Assembly (NCBI RefSeq): GCF_022201045.2
Contig: NC_068558.1
Location: 46,589,001 to 46,653,000 of the forward strand
Reading direction: 5' to 3'
Origin: Citrus sinensis
Lineage: Eukaryota > Streptophyta > Magnoliopsida > Sapindales > Rutaceae
DNA: 64,000 bases
Shown: positions 35,084 to 47,028 of the stretch, piece after piece
Layout of the letters: the number at the start of each line of letters is the position of its first letter
Position numbering within the stretch: position 1 is the first letter of the stretch
Program-made: the position numbers and the translations under genes
Notes under the pieces: generated by a model
What the model was told of the DNA's origin: nothing
The model's database searches: none
The model's input: only the letters and a program-made list of their open reading frames with translations

Positions 35084-38000
35084 ATGGCTAATCCTCCACA
35101 AACTTCCCTTGGATACTCTGTTACTATCGGTCCTTCAAATCCTGACATATCATCACCTCAGCCCGAGAAAAGTCTAATTCCTCCTCCTCCAATGTCCTCC
35201 GCACCACCTAGATTTCCTCCGCCAAAGTTACAACAAGATCATATGACTTCCCCATCTATTAAAACGCCAAATTTACTGTCACCTGCAAATGGGGTAAAAA
35301 CTGGCAGCCCAATTCCTCATTTGAGCACTCCACCTGGCCCTCCTGTCTTCACTTCACCTGTTCGGCCTGCTGCTGTGCCTTTCCGGACCTCTCCTGCAAC
35401 TCCTCAGCCTGTTGCTTTGTCTTCGGGTTCATCTTTTCCTACATCTTCACCTCCCCATTTCTCCAATGGGTCAGCTGAATTGCAGCATCAAGTTCCTCAT
35501 GCTGCAGAGGAGACGATGCCTGTTGGGGAATCCTCATGTGTTTTATTCTCAGCACACAAGGTACACTAATTCTCTCTGTGCAGAGGCAAATTCATTCGTA
35601 ATGAATGATCCTGCATTTTTGTATCCAAAAATCCATCGATTCATGTACTTTATGTTGTTTCCACAATTCATCACCACTTGCTGTTTACTGAAATTTTGTT
35701 GTATAGGTGTTAAAAAAGAAGAAACAAGCTAATGTACCCAGTTTAGGTTTTGGGGCCCTGGTTTCACCAGGAAAGGAGGTTTCACCAAGTTTGCAAATAA
35801 TACAGCGTGATCCTCATCGATGCCATAATTGTGGAGCATTTGCAAACATCTATTGCAAAATATTACTTGGCTCTGGTCAGTGGCAGTGTGTAATTTGCCG
35901 GAATCTAAATGGAAGTGAAGGTGAATATGTAGCTCCCAGCAAGGAAGAACTTCGCAACTTTCCTGAACTGTCGTCGCCCATGGTTGATTATGTTCAGACT
36001 GGGAACAATAGATCCAGTTATGTTCCTGTCTCTGATTCCAGAATGTCTGCACCCATTATTCTTGTAATAGATGAGTGCTTAGATGAGCCACACCTCCAGC
36101 ATCTACAGAGCTCTCTGCACGCATTTGTTGAATCAATTCCACCTACAGCGAGAATTGGAATCATATTGTATGGTCGGACTGTTTCAGTTTATGATTTTTC
36201 AGAGGATTCAATAGCATCGTCTGATGTACTTGCTGGTGACAAATTGCCTACTGAGGACTCCTTGAAAGCTTTGCTTTATGGAACTGGAGTATACTTGTCA
36301 CCAATGCATGCCTCAAAACAAGTGGCTCATGACATATTTTCTTCACTAAGACCATATAAGTTGAACATTACTGAAGCTTCAAGAGACAGATGTCTGGGAA
36401 CAGCAGTGGAGGTTGCCCTTGCCATAATTCAAGGTCCGTCAGCTGAAATGTCTCGAGGGGTGGTTAAAAGGCCAGGAGGTAATAGCAGAATTATTGTGTG
36501 CGCTGGTGGACCTAACACTTATGGCCCTGGATCAGTCCCTCATTCTTTTAGTCATCCCAACTATCTTCATATGGAAAAGATGGCTTTGAAATGGATGGAG
36601 CTTCTAGGTCGAAAGGCTCATCAGCACAACGCTGTTATTGACATTCTATGCGCTGGAAATTGCCCTGTTAGAGTTCCTGTTTTGCAGCCTCTTGCCAAAG
36701 CTTCAGGTGGTGTGTTGGTTCTTCATGATGACTTTGGTGAAGCCTTTGGTGTGAATTTGCAAAGAGCATCCACAAGGGCTGCAGGATCCCATGGTTTCTT
36801 GGAGATACGCTGTTCTGATGATATTCTTGTAACCCAAATTGTGGGTCCTGGTGAAGAGGCACACATAGACACTCATGAAACATTTAAAAATGATGCTGCT
36901 CTCTCTATTCAAATGCCAAGCGTCGAAGAAACACAGAGCTTTGCAGTGTCCATGGAAAACAAAAGAGATATTGAGAGTAATCATGTTTTTTTCCAGTTTG
37001 CCATTAGATATTCAAATGTCTATCAAGCAGATATTTCAAGAGTAGTAACTGTCAGGTTACCCACTGTGGATAGCGTTTCAGCTTATCTCTCAAGTTTTCA
37101 AGATGAAGTGGCTGCAGTCCTTATTGCGAAGAGGACGCTTTTGCGAGCCAAAATTTTTTCTGAAGCTATTGATATGCGAACCATGATAGATGAAAGAGTT
37201 AAAGATATTGCTTTAAAATTTGGATCCCAAGTACCAAAGTCAAAGCTTTATCGGTTTCCAAAGGAACTTTCTGCTTTGTCGGAGCTCCTATTTCATCTTA
37301 GAAGGAGCCCACTTTTAGGAAATATTATTGGCCACGATGATGAGAGGTCTGTTCTACGAAATTTGTTTCTGAATGCATCCTTTGATCTGTCGCTTCGCAT
37401 GGTTGCACCTCGCTGTCTTATGTACCGTGAAGGAGGCACTTTTGAGGAGCTTCCAGCTTATGATCTTGCTATGCAGTCTGATAAAGCAGTTGTTCTTGAC
37501 CATGGCACAGATGTCTTCATTTGGTTGGTATGCTCCTCAACTCACTTTCTTTCTGTCATGGAATACTTCTTTCTTTATGTTAGTTGTGTGCAAATGCATT
37601 AATTTCATATACTCTATTTTCCTCTTCTCTGCTGCATAGGGATTCTGCATTTTTGAACAGTAGACATGGGCCTGCGTATTCATGCATTTTGAGGCCCAGT
37701 TTTTGCCTACTGTACTCCTATATCTAAATCATGGTTAGATTTCGAAAATGTGTCATATGTGGTGTATGATCAGCAAGGATTTGAGTGCACTAGGTATGGG
37801 TGTGTGAAGGGGAGCAAAAGTAGGAGCACACAGTTAATTGTTCAGTGTATTTGTGTATCAGAACATTAACAGTTTATTCTAGGTGGCAGACAGAAAGTGA
37901 AAGATTGGGATTGCATTCGTCGCTTCCCTGTTGTCTTCAGAACCTGCTTTCCTGATCATTATTTGGAAATCATTTGTGTTTTTCATTGCAAGTGGAAAGG

Positions 38001-38855
38001 CAAAGGAAAGAAGGCGAATGGTGTAGTGGACTTTAACAGACTTTTGCTTTTTAAGTAAAATCAGTGAAAATGAGGGCTTTATTTTCGTTCTATTCATTTG
38101 AATGTTAGGTTTATTTTGTCCACTTGTTCATCAAGATCTTAAGTTTTCTGTCATCTATCTTCCTTTTTGCAGATACATTGTACTTTTTTCCTTGCTTTTC
38201 TACTTACTCCTCCAATTTTTTAATGAATAATCATTTTATTGGTAACTTCAGGGTGCTGAACTTGCTGCTGACGAAGGAAGAAGTGCAGCCGCATTAGCAG
38301 CTTGCAGAACATTGGCTGAAGAACTCTCTGAATTTCGGTTTCCTGCTCCTCGTATCCTTGCATTCAAGGTTCTTTTCTGTTCAATTCCACTACCATGTAT
38401 TGTTCTCTCATTTTATTATACTTGGCAGCCACAATTGCAGAGATTTTACTGGTCTGTATTTATAACAGGAGGGGAGCTCTCAGGCTCGGTACTTTGTAAC
38501 CCGGTTGATACCAGCACACAAGGATCCTCCTTATGAGCAGGTAAAAGGGGAAGAGTGAAAATTCAGCTTAAATTTTATACCAACACCAGAAAACAAATTT
38601 GGTAGTGTGCTTCAGATTCCAAATCATTTGTTAACTTATGGCTATATAGACTGTTTGCATAACTTAAAGCATACTATTAGTGGGCGCTTAAAGTAAGCTG
38701 TGTTATGTTCATTGCAGGAAGCAAGATTCCCACAACTTCGATCATTGACACCGGAAGAGCGGATTAAGCTGAAAAGCAGTTTTTTATTCTTTGATGATCC
38801 CAGCTTCTGTGAATGGATGCGAAGCTTGAAAGTAGTGCCCCCAGAACCAAGCTAA
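35084..38855 (+). CDS. SEC23: SEC23-like COPII coat protein
   Basis: Five coding exons encode 874 residues: 35084-35560, 35707-37527, 38252-38368, 38469-38540 and 38718-38855. Exon 1 is a ~160-residue Pro/Ser-rich N-terminus, an extension beyond the canonical ~765-residue SEC23. A zinc finger follows with Cys198, Cys201, Cys220 and Cys223 (CHNCGAFANIYC, WQCVICR). Then come a trunk domain (PIILVIDECLDE, SRIIVCAGGPNTYGPGS), a beta-sandwich/helical region, and a gelsolin-like end (ARYFVTRLIPAHKDPPYEQ, FFDDPSFCEWM). SEC23 is the GTPase-activating subunit for SAR1 in ER-to-Golgi COPII vesicles. Plant SEC23 is a multigene family, and this divergent long-N-terminus type resembles Arabidopsis At4g01810 as I recall it. 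The N-terminus alone could suggest SEC24, but the zinc finger and C-terminus read as SEC23. Confidence 0.88.
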
Positions 38856-40968
38856 GCAATGTTGTGAATTCTAGTGGCTAAATATACCTGAAAAAAGGAA
38901 GTCTAGGTAGGGAGCTCAAACCGCTCAGCCCTGTATTCTATTGGAGGTGCAAAACTGTCTTCTCCTTTTCTTTTTCCTTCATTTTGTCCCCACCGATAAA
39001 GAAATTGTAACTTGGAGGAAGTCTAGGGATATCTTCTGGTCTTTTTTTCTTTTCTCATGCAATTTTTTTTTTCAAAAAACATTTTACAACTGACAGTAGC
39101 TGGAAATTTCTGAAATTGGTACATTAACATATTGTTTATTTGGTTGATGTGATTTGGCAGAGCAATAAACATATCCTTTCTTCAGTTCACTGACATGCAG
39201 CTGACTATATGTTCAGCACTTCTGATGAAAAGAGTAAATGCAGAAAGTGAGTAAAATGAATCTGTAGGTAACAAAGATGGTTCCAAATTCATGGGTTAAG
39301 TAAGCTAAACTTGATTCCCAAGCAAAGAGAGGGATGGTGTACTGGTGTCGTATTTTTGTCTATGCGATTTAAAGAAAGATTCATGATTCTTTTATCATGG
39401 AACCAAAAAACCCAAGGAGCCTAATGGAACATCAAATCATCATCTTGTGTTGTGTTGTGTAGTTCCCCTGGTGACAATTCTCGGTAGCTTCTGCTTCACT
39501 ATGCAGGAGGGATTAGGTTCTCCAAACAGACGACACATCGTTTTGACTTCGCAAGATTCCAAAATGGAAAGGTCTATAAGCCTGCGGAAGTTGAATATCC
39601 GAGCCGTTACGCGCCGGGAATTGGTCACAATTTATAAAACCCTAACCCGCTGTTTGACCCAACTGCACTGTCATTAGATTATTTGAGATAATATCATCTG
39701 GGTCCCTATTTTTTGAAGAAACAACATCAAATGACAGTTTGCAACGTGTTTTCAAAAAGGATACTGTCGTTATGAACTTTTAACTGGCGTTAAAGAAATC
39801 ATCCACAATTACACTCTTACCCTTGTTGCTAAGATTAGGATAATAAAATGAACTTCTATTTTTTTCATAATCATTTTTCATCGTGCAAACAAAAAATTCA
39901 AATGCACTTAAATTTATCACAATTTGAAGGAAAAAAAAGAAAGAAAAGATTTGTCATAGAGTTCCTCACTTTAGTAATCTCCATTACTCTTGAAATCTCA
40001 CCAGCATTTCATAGCAATGTGAAAGAAAAAATTTCGTTGCGCTTTAATCTTAACAATATTTAGCCGTCATTGTGGCAAGGACCTATTTCGAAAAAGATTC
40101 AATTTTCGTCTTCCATTGTTATATCTTCAAAAATCAGGGATGCTCTTTATCACTCCATTCCATATTATTTTCTAACGAAAGAAAATTGTAAAAATGGAAA
40201 AAGAAAAAAAAAGACAAAAATGAGTTTACTTGCGCACGTCTAGGCGGCTAGGGATTAATAACTTTTACGTGAAAGAAGAAAACGCCACCAGTCGAATAAT
40301 ACGTCAGATCGGTACGCTCACTCACAGTTTCCATTTAATTGTAAATGCGTTTCTCTTTATGATTAATTGCGAGGAATGTACGGAATCTGTAGTTGTTATA
40401 GCTGCTTTGAAGATTGTTTTTATCTAATCGAATGCATGTTTTTTGTACAATTATGACTGATGGAAGTTATTTGAGAGTTTGGATACGTATGGCTTTTTGG
40501 GTCTATCTAATTTTATAGCTGAATTATTTAAATTCTACAAATGCATGAGTAATTTTGGTGCGGTGTAAATGGTGGAGTACCTGTTTTGCAAGTTGATTTT
40601 CAGTTTCTCACTGGGTATTTGTGCATAGAATTTAGTTGAAGTTACTTCTGTCCTTAAAGAGTAATTTGCATCCTGAACCTTGGTATAGTTTTCTTGTAAC
40701 AATAGTGGGTGTTTTGGTTTGTTTTTGCCAGCTTTTTATTCTACTTTTTGTTGTTTTTGAAATCTAATCTGGGGTTATGTTCATTTTATATATGAAATGT
40801 GACGTATCACAGTTCTAGTTTGTAGGTATAGAATGACTACCTGGGAATTGATTTTCTTTTGTATGCATGATGATCAGTTTTGGTTTTGGGGCCTCAATCT
40901 CGATTCAAGTTGTGTGGTCTGTGTCTGAATTAGTGTTGATGTATTGTGTCCAGGATTAATTTTAGGTT
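38856..40968. other. Intergenic and leader region before ProRS
   Basis: It holds the SEC23 3' UTR (to about 39100), spacer, and the likely ProRS promoter and leader. The segment from about 40225 to 40450 is gene-leader-like. A leader intron probably ends at the acceptor at 40953 (GTGTCCAG), 15 bp before the ATG; its donor was not fixed. No separate gene was seen. Confidence 0.45.
39637..39645 (+). promoter_or_regulatory. Telo-box (AAACCCTAA)
   Basis: A perfect AAACCCTAA telo-box lies about 1.3 kb upstream of the ProRS ATG. Such boxes are enriched in promoters of plant translation-related genes, so ProRS is a fitting target. The distance depends on where transcription starts, which is unknown. 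Confidence 0.35.
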
Positions 40969-43900
40969 ATGGCTGGTGGTGGGGAGAAAAAGTCCAAAGC
41001 TAATGCGACCGGTGGTAAGTGTTAACATTACAGTACGCTAGTTTATGTTTCTGTTCATGCATGTATGCATTATCTGATGTGAATATGCTTCTCTTTTTGT
41101 TTTGTTGACTCTGTTAGGAGGGAAGAAGAAAGAGGTGAAGAAGGAAACTGGTTTAGGTCTTTCCTACAAGAAAGATGAAAACTTTGGGGAGTGGTATTCA
41201 GAGGTATGTTGAAAATTTTTTATTTTGTACTCTGGGTTCCTGTAATTGTTGTATTAAAGATCACTTACATTTTCAATCACATATCTCAGGCATATTATTT
41301 TGTTACACATATGAATGCCCTGTTACATCATTTATCATTGGGAAGTGCGGTGGGAATTCTTAGGTATTTCAGGATTTGAAATGATCTTTTAGGGAAAAGA
41401 ATTAGAGAGACCCATTAGGTCCATAATATCAATTCTAAATACAGAGCAACAAACAGGTTGGAAATATCCTCTGTGTGGGAGTTATTTATGTCATCCTTGT
41501 ATTGCATATTGATGAGTTGTAAGTTAAAATAAGTTTCTTATATTTCATATGGTTTGTTTTAAGCATTCTAGCAATCATTTTATTATTGAAAAACGAAGTA
41601 TCATAGCCAATTAATATCTGAAGTGGACTTGGAGTTTTCCTCTTGATCATTTGTAATATTTAGATCATCAATTTTCAAACTCTTTTTGGTCAATATTTGA
41701 TAGAAATTTATTAGCAGTTGTTTGGTAACTACTTGATCAAAATTCCATACTTCCAATAAAGAAAGATTTTGATTCTGTAGCTGCAGCTAGGAGTTCGCTG
41801 AATTTGTAGGGAAAAGGTTTGGTGATTTGGTTTATCTAAGAAAGTTGTCCAAAAGAAAGTCTTTTAACAGTTACGTGAGCTGTGGATCCTAGTGAGATGG
41901 CCAAGCCAGGAATTGATTTTATTACTCGTCTTGGTTGTATTGCTTGGTCATTTTTCCGGCTGACCACTTGTATGTTCTGAGTGGCATCCGACTCCTGTTA
42001 TGAGATCTATAAACATGCAAGCATGTGTATTGGAGTTGCTGGGTCTCATCCTTTTGCTCTTTACTGAGTTCTGTACTTATAGATTTTGGGTACATGATGA
42101 TATTGTAAATATTGGATGTTATAATTATTTTTATTTAATCTTTATAGGTAGTTGTCAATGGTGAAATGATTGAATACTATGATATCTCTGGTTGTTACAT
42201 CATAAGGCCTTGGGCAATGTCAATTTGGGAGACCATGCAGGTAAGTTTGAGTCGCTTTTCTAAGTCTTTTAATGTTTGTTCTTTTTTATAAGTACACTAT
42301 GATAGACTTGTTAGTGCTATCAATATGCAGAAATTCTTTGATGCAGAAATCAAAAAAATGAAAATTCAGAATTGCTACTTTCCTCTTTTTGTATCCCCTA
42401 CTGTTTTACAGAAGGAAAAGGATCACATTGAGGGTTTTGCTCCTGAGGTAAATTTTGAGTTCTTTTTTTGCTTCAGAAAATGAAATTTTGGTCACCCATT
42501 TTGGGTTGAATTTCATCATTTCGGTTTGCATGTCATATTCATCTTTTATAACAACAAAGTTTTTAAACTGCTTGGTTGCCCTTTTGCAAAAAGTTCACTT
42601 CAACAACCTGGAGGATGGCCTACTCTTCTCTTCAGGAACATGTTGGAATGTCAAATTTGAATTTGAAAAATGTTTCTATCGCCTTACCTTTTTTTTCTCC
42701 TTCCTCTTGGAGGGAATGCCGGTGATATACGGTGTAAACATGCAGTGCTTATTTGTGTTGCATGTGAAATTATTGCAGAGTTTGTTTTCTGTGCAAAGTA
42801 GAGCATATATTTCTTTTGGCAGCTGCTTGGCTAAAGAAAACTCTCTGTTTTCTTTTTTAACTTTTTCTTTTGGCAAATGTTATTCATTCCTTCTGTAAAT
42901 TTTTTAAAAGAGATTTTTGATAATTGCAAATTTGCAATATAACCAAGGAAAGAAATGTGAACACTGTGGGATCCTTTTATTTTTTCAGGTTGCTTGGGTG
43001 ACGAAATCAGGGGAATCTGATTTGGAGGTTCCTATTGCTATCCGCCCAACTAGTGAAACTGTGATGTATCCATACTATTCTAAGTGGATAAGGGGACACC
43101 GTGACTTGCCTTTGAAACTTAACCAGTGGTGCAATGTTGTTCGATGGGAGTTCAGCAATCCCACCCCATTTATCAGGTTAGTTGATGATGTTACTTTCTA
43201 GTGTCATCCATTTGATTTATTTTCACCATGTTGTTAGAATTTAGAAATTTGGTCTGTAGGGATGACAAAATGCTTTACTTTTAGTCGGCCTATGAAATTT
43301 TACTCAAAAAGCTTCAGCTATTCCAAAGTTGAGCTGGTGAAGTGCAGCCTCATGGTATGCTCACATATTATTTTATTTTTTATTAATATTACAGTGCATC
43401 CCTTTTCTTTCTACTGGAAGAGGTTAAATACTTTTGTGCCCTATGCTTTATATCCACATCAAACTTGTAGGCTTCTTATGTCTGTTTTTTCCAATCACTT
43501 CTCTCTCTCTCGCGTATTTGCATGTTAGCTTTGACAACTGATAAGTATTGTGTGTGATAGTCTGATGACATTTTCGAAGAACTTGCTGGTTGAAGAACAT
43601 CTATAATTTGGATTGTGAATTTACTGGGCATACTTGTCTTCTTGTAGGAGTCGTGAATTTCTCTGGCAGGAAGGGCATACTGCTTTTGCAACTAAATCAG
43701 AAGCAGATGATGAGGTATGAAAACCTGGGTTTTCAATTTCGACTTGTGGCCAAATGTTCTCCGTGAGATAATAAAACTCTCTGTATTTTTTACAAGCTTT
43801 GAAGTGTAAGAGAAGGATTGATGCATGGGCGCTTTGTTGTTATATTCACTTCCACTTTGCCTCAGTTTGGATGTTACCTGTCAACTTATCATGCTATTGT

Positions 43901-46172
43901 TTAATTGGTATTGACTTTTTTTGCTTATAAATTATCTGCTCGAGGAATAGGAATGAATCCTAAAGTAAGAGAAGAAAGGATTAGCGGAATCTTGTGATAG
44001 ATCTTGTCTGATACCTTGGTGCATTTGACCTGCATTATATGTCAGCAGCAGCAGCATTGCTTTCCTTGCTTCTCTTTTCATTCATGATATTTAGAGTCCA
44101 TATTCCTGTTGGAACATGGCATTTTTTTTGTAATTAATTGCTGTTACTGTTTCCAGGTCCTTCAGATACTGGAACTCTACAGACGTATTTATGAAGAATT
44201 CTTGGCTGTTCCTGTTATAAAGGGTAAGAAGAGTGAGCTAGAAAAGTTTGCTGGTGGGCTTTACACAACGACCGTTGAGGTAACTAATAATTAACATGCT
44301 AGCTTTGGTTATCCTGCTCTGCTGTATTGGTTATCCTCTGTTGAAACTTTATATATTTGATGTGTCAGGCATTTATTCCGAACACTGGTCGTGGTATACA
44401 AGGTGCAACTTCTCATTGTTTGGGCCAAAACTTTTCAAAAATGTTTGAGATAATTTTTGAAAATGAGAAGGGAGAGAAGGCTATGGCCTGGCAGAATTCT
44501 TGGGCCTACACTACCCGAACAGTAAGACCTTTCAATATTGGTTGTTTCTTTGAGCTTGATGAGTCATTAATCTCGAGTACATTATTATTATTTTTTCCTT
44601 TGTTCTTGGGTATTCTCAGCTGAAGACGGTAAATATCCAAATATTATGTTCCTTCAGTGGTTTAATAAGATTTTCAAAATATGTTCCATATTTGTACAGA
44701 TTGGGGTTATGGTGATGGTCCATGGGGATGACAAAGGCTTGGTGCTGCCACCTAGAGTTGCATCTGTGCAAGTGATTGTTGTTCCTGTGCCTTACAAAGA
44801 TGCTGATACTCAAGGAATTTTTGATGCCTGCACTGCAACTGTAGAAACATTGTGTGAGGCAGGTATTTGTGCTAATATGGACTCAAGAGACAACTACTCA
44901 CCTGGATGGAAGTACTCACACTGGGAAATGAAAGGTGTTCCCCTTAGGATTGAAATAGGACCAAAAGACTTGGCAAAAAATCAGGTCAGGACTTTGTTGT
45001 TTTGTATGTTACTTTCACTTCCTTCAATGTTCATTATTTCCTGATATTCTTGCACTTATTGTCTTTTACATTAGTGGTGTGACTGATGAACTGGAAAATG
45101 GTGCTTATTGATTCTATCCACAGGTACGTGCTGTTCGCCGTGACAATGGAGCAAAAGTTGATCTGCCTAGGAGCTCTTTGGTTGAGCGAATAAAAGAACT
45201 TCTTGATGAGATTCAAGAAAGCTTGTTTGTTGCTGCAAAACAAAGACGGGATGCCTGCATTCAAATTGTAAAAACTTGGGATGAATTTGTGGAGGCTCTT
45301 GGCCAAAGAAAAATGATCTTAGCTCCATGGTGTGATGAGGAGGTACGTTAAGGGAAAATTGGAAATTTTATGTAAAACAAAAAATGGAAAATTTTTTTTA
45401 TGTAGAACTTTGTTTTTTGCTTCCTTGAACATTAAATTGTAAGCTCCTGGTGTTTTTCGAACTGTCAAATTATTTGTTCTGCTGATGCTTCCTTATTTCA
45501 TTGTTGTGTTGCAAGGTTTTTCTTGCTGGAACTTTCTTTTATAAGACATTTTGCACTTTAATTACTGTGTGTAGTAGAGTTTTCCTAATATATTGCATTT
45601 ATCTCTGGGCTAGTTCTATAATGAATCATCCTTTTGGATATACCTCTCCCGGGGCAGGGGATGCATATTTCTCCCAACATCTGTTGTTTTATTTTATTCG
45701 TTGTTTTTCTGTCCCCAGGAGGTGGAGAAAGATGTGAAAGCACGAACCAAGGGTGAGATGGGAGCAGCTAAGACCCTTTGTTCCCCGTTGGAACAGCCAG
45801 AAATCCCTGAAGGTACTGTCTGTCTGTCGGAATTGTTCTTTTTATATGATCTGCACTAATAATTAGAATGTATTTCAGTACTATGGGCGGATAATTTTTT
45901 CTTTAGTTGCATATCTTCAATTCTATGTTATGTTTTCCTGTACAATGGAAATGAGACTTTAACGTTCTGTTCATACTGAGCTCGTTTCAAGTGAATATTT
46001 GCTCTGCATCCGTTGAGTGATTATGGTCATTATGTGCCGATGGCACATGTTCTCAGATTTTGTTGAAATCTTTTAACTAATTTTATTTTTCTATGAAATT
46101 GATACAGGTACTCTCTGCTTTGCCTCTGGGAAGCCTGCAAAGAGGTGGAGTTACTGGGGCAGGAGTTATTAG
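40969..46172 (+). CDS. Prolyl-tRNA synthetase, cytosolic (eukaryote/archaeal-type)
   Basis: Twelve coding exons encode 511 residues: 40969-41014, 41118-41203, 42148-42240, 42331-42447, 42989-43176, 43648-43714, 44157-44279, 44369-44521, 44700-44984, 45124-45342, 45719-45812 and 46108-46172. All junctions are GT-AG with phase kept. The class II catalytic core is visible: [36 protein letters not shown] (the TSE proline-binding loop), [20 protein letters not shown], and [15 protein letters not shown]. The anticodon-binding domain ([39 protein letters not shown]) and the archaeal-type C-terminal zinc-like domain ending [10 protein letters not shown] follow. It charges tRNA-Pro. The lysine-rich N-terminus lacks a transit peptide, pointing to the cytosol. 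No fused GluRS or WHEP domain is present, unlike animal EPRS. Confidence 0.93.
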
Positions 46173-47028
46173 ATTCTGAAGCTTACCATACATTTCCTCT
46201 ATATTCCTTGGATCATGTGTTTGATTCTGAAACGAACCGCAGAGAATTGCAGCAATAGGATAGATTTTCTTTATATAATTTGTATTGGAAAGTTGGGAGA
46301 CGCACTCAGTTTTCCGTTTACTTCAATTTTTATGTTATTTTCAATTTCTCGCCTTAATTTGAAGGTTTTTCGAGCCACGAATCAAATGGTTCTTTTACTA
46401 CGAAATTTGTGCTTGGATCTTGATGTGAGATTTTAACTTGAACTGCAAATGAGAACGGGATGTTCTGCGAGGACTGGACGACTAGCTGCTTAGCACCAGT
46501 GTAGTGGCAATTTGAAAAAGAATAATCAATGGTACAAACCGCGCGGCATTGATAGGATTTATTTATATTTATGAAGATATTATTAGAAAAGGAACACAAT
46601 AAATATATTATAGAATAATTTTATTTATTTTAAATTTATACAAAATAAAGAGATGGGTTTTATTTTTATGGTTATATAATTACTATATAAAATTAATAAA
46701 AATATTATAAATTATAAGTTGTAGTGAGTGACAGTGAAAGAGACAAAAAAATGTATGTTATGATTCATATTTTTTTTGCTACTCACCTGTGTCCATATTT
46801 ATTTTAATAAATTCAGTAATAATAATTTATCATGCGGGCGAAGTGCATCATAATATTTTTTTTCTTTGGTGGCGTGTAAAATTCCACACCCTTGGATTGG
46901 ATGATACATAACATTATCACAAGGTCATCTCCAGATTTTGATTTCTGAGCCACGTCAGTAACTGAGAGTGCTCATTAGCATTATCCCAGACGAAGTCCAA
47001 AATCCAAAGCCACCAAAGTGCGGTGAAA
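46173..47028. other. ProRS 3' flank and SECA1 promoter
   Basis: The ProRS 3' UTR runs into a very AT-rich spacer (46560-46860). The SECA1 upstream region follows, with a GCCACGTCAG element (ACGT core) at about 46951-46960. No gene was seen. Confidence 0.45.

Noticed and set aside
35084-35560. Reading the Pro-rich exon as a separate SEC24 gene
   Set aside because: It joins in phase to the SEC23 zinc finger through a standard GT-AG intron, so it is the N-terminus of one protein.
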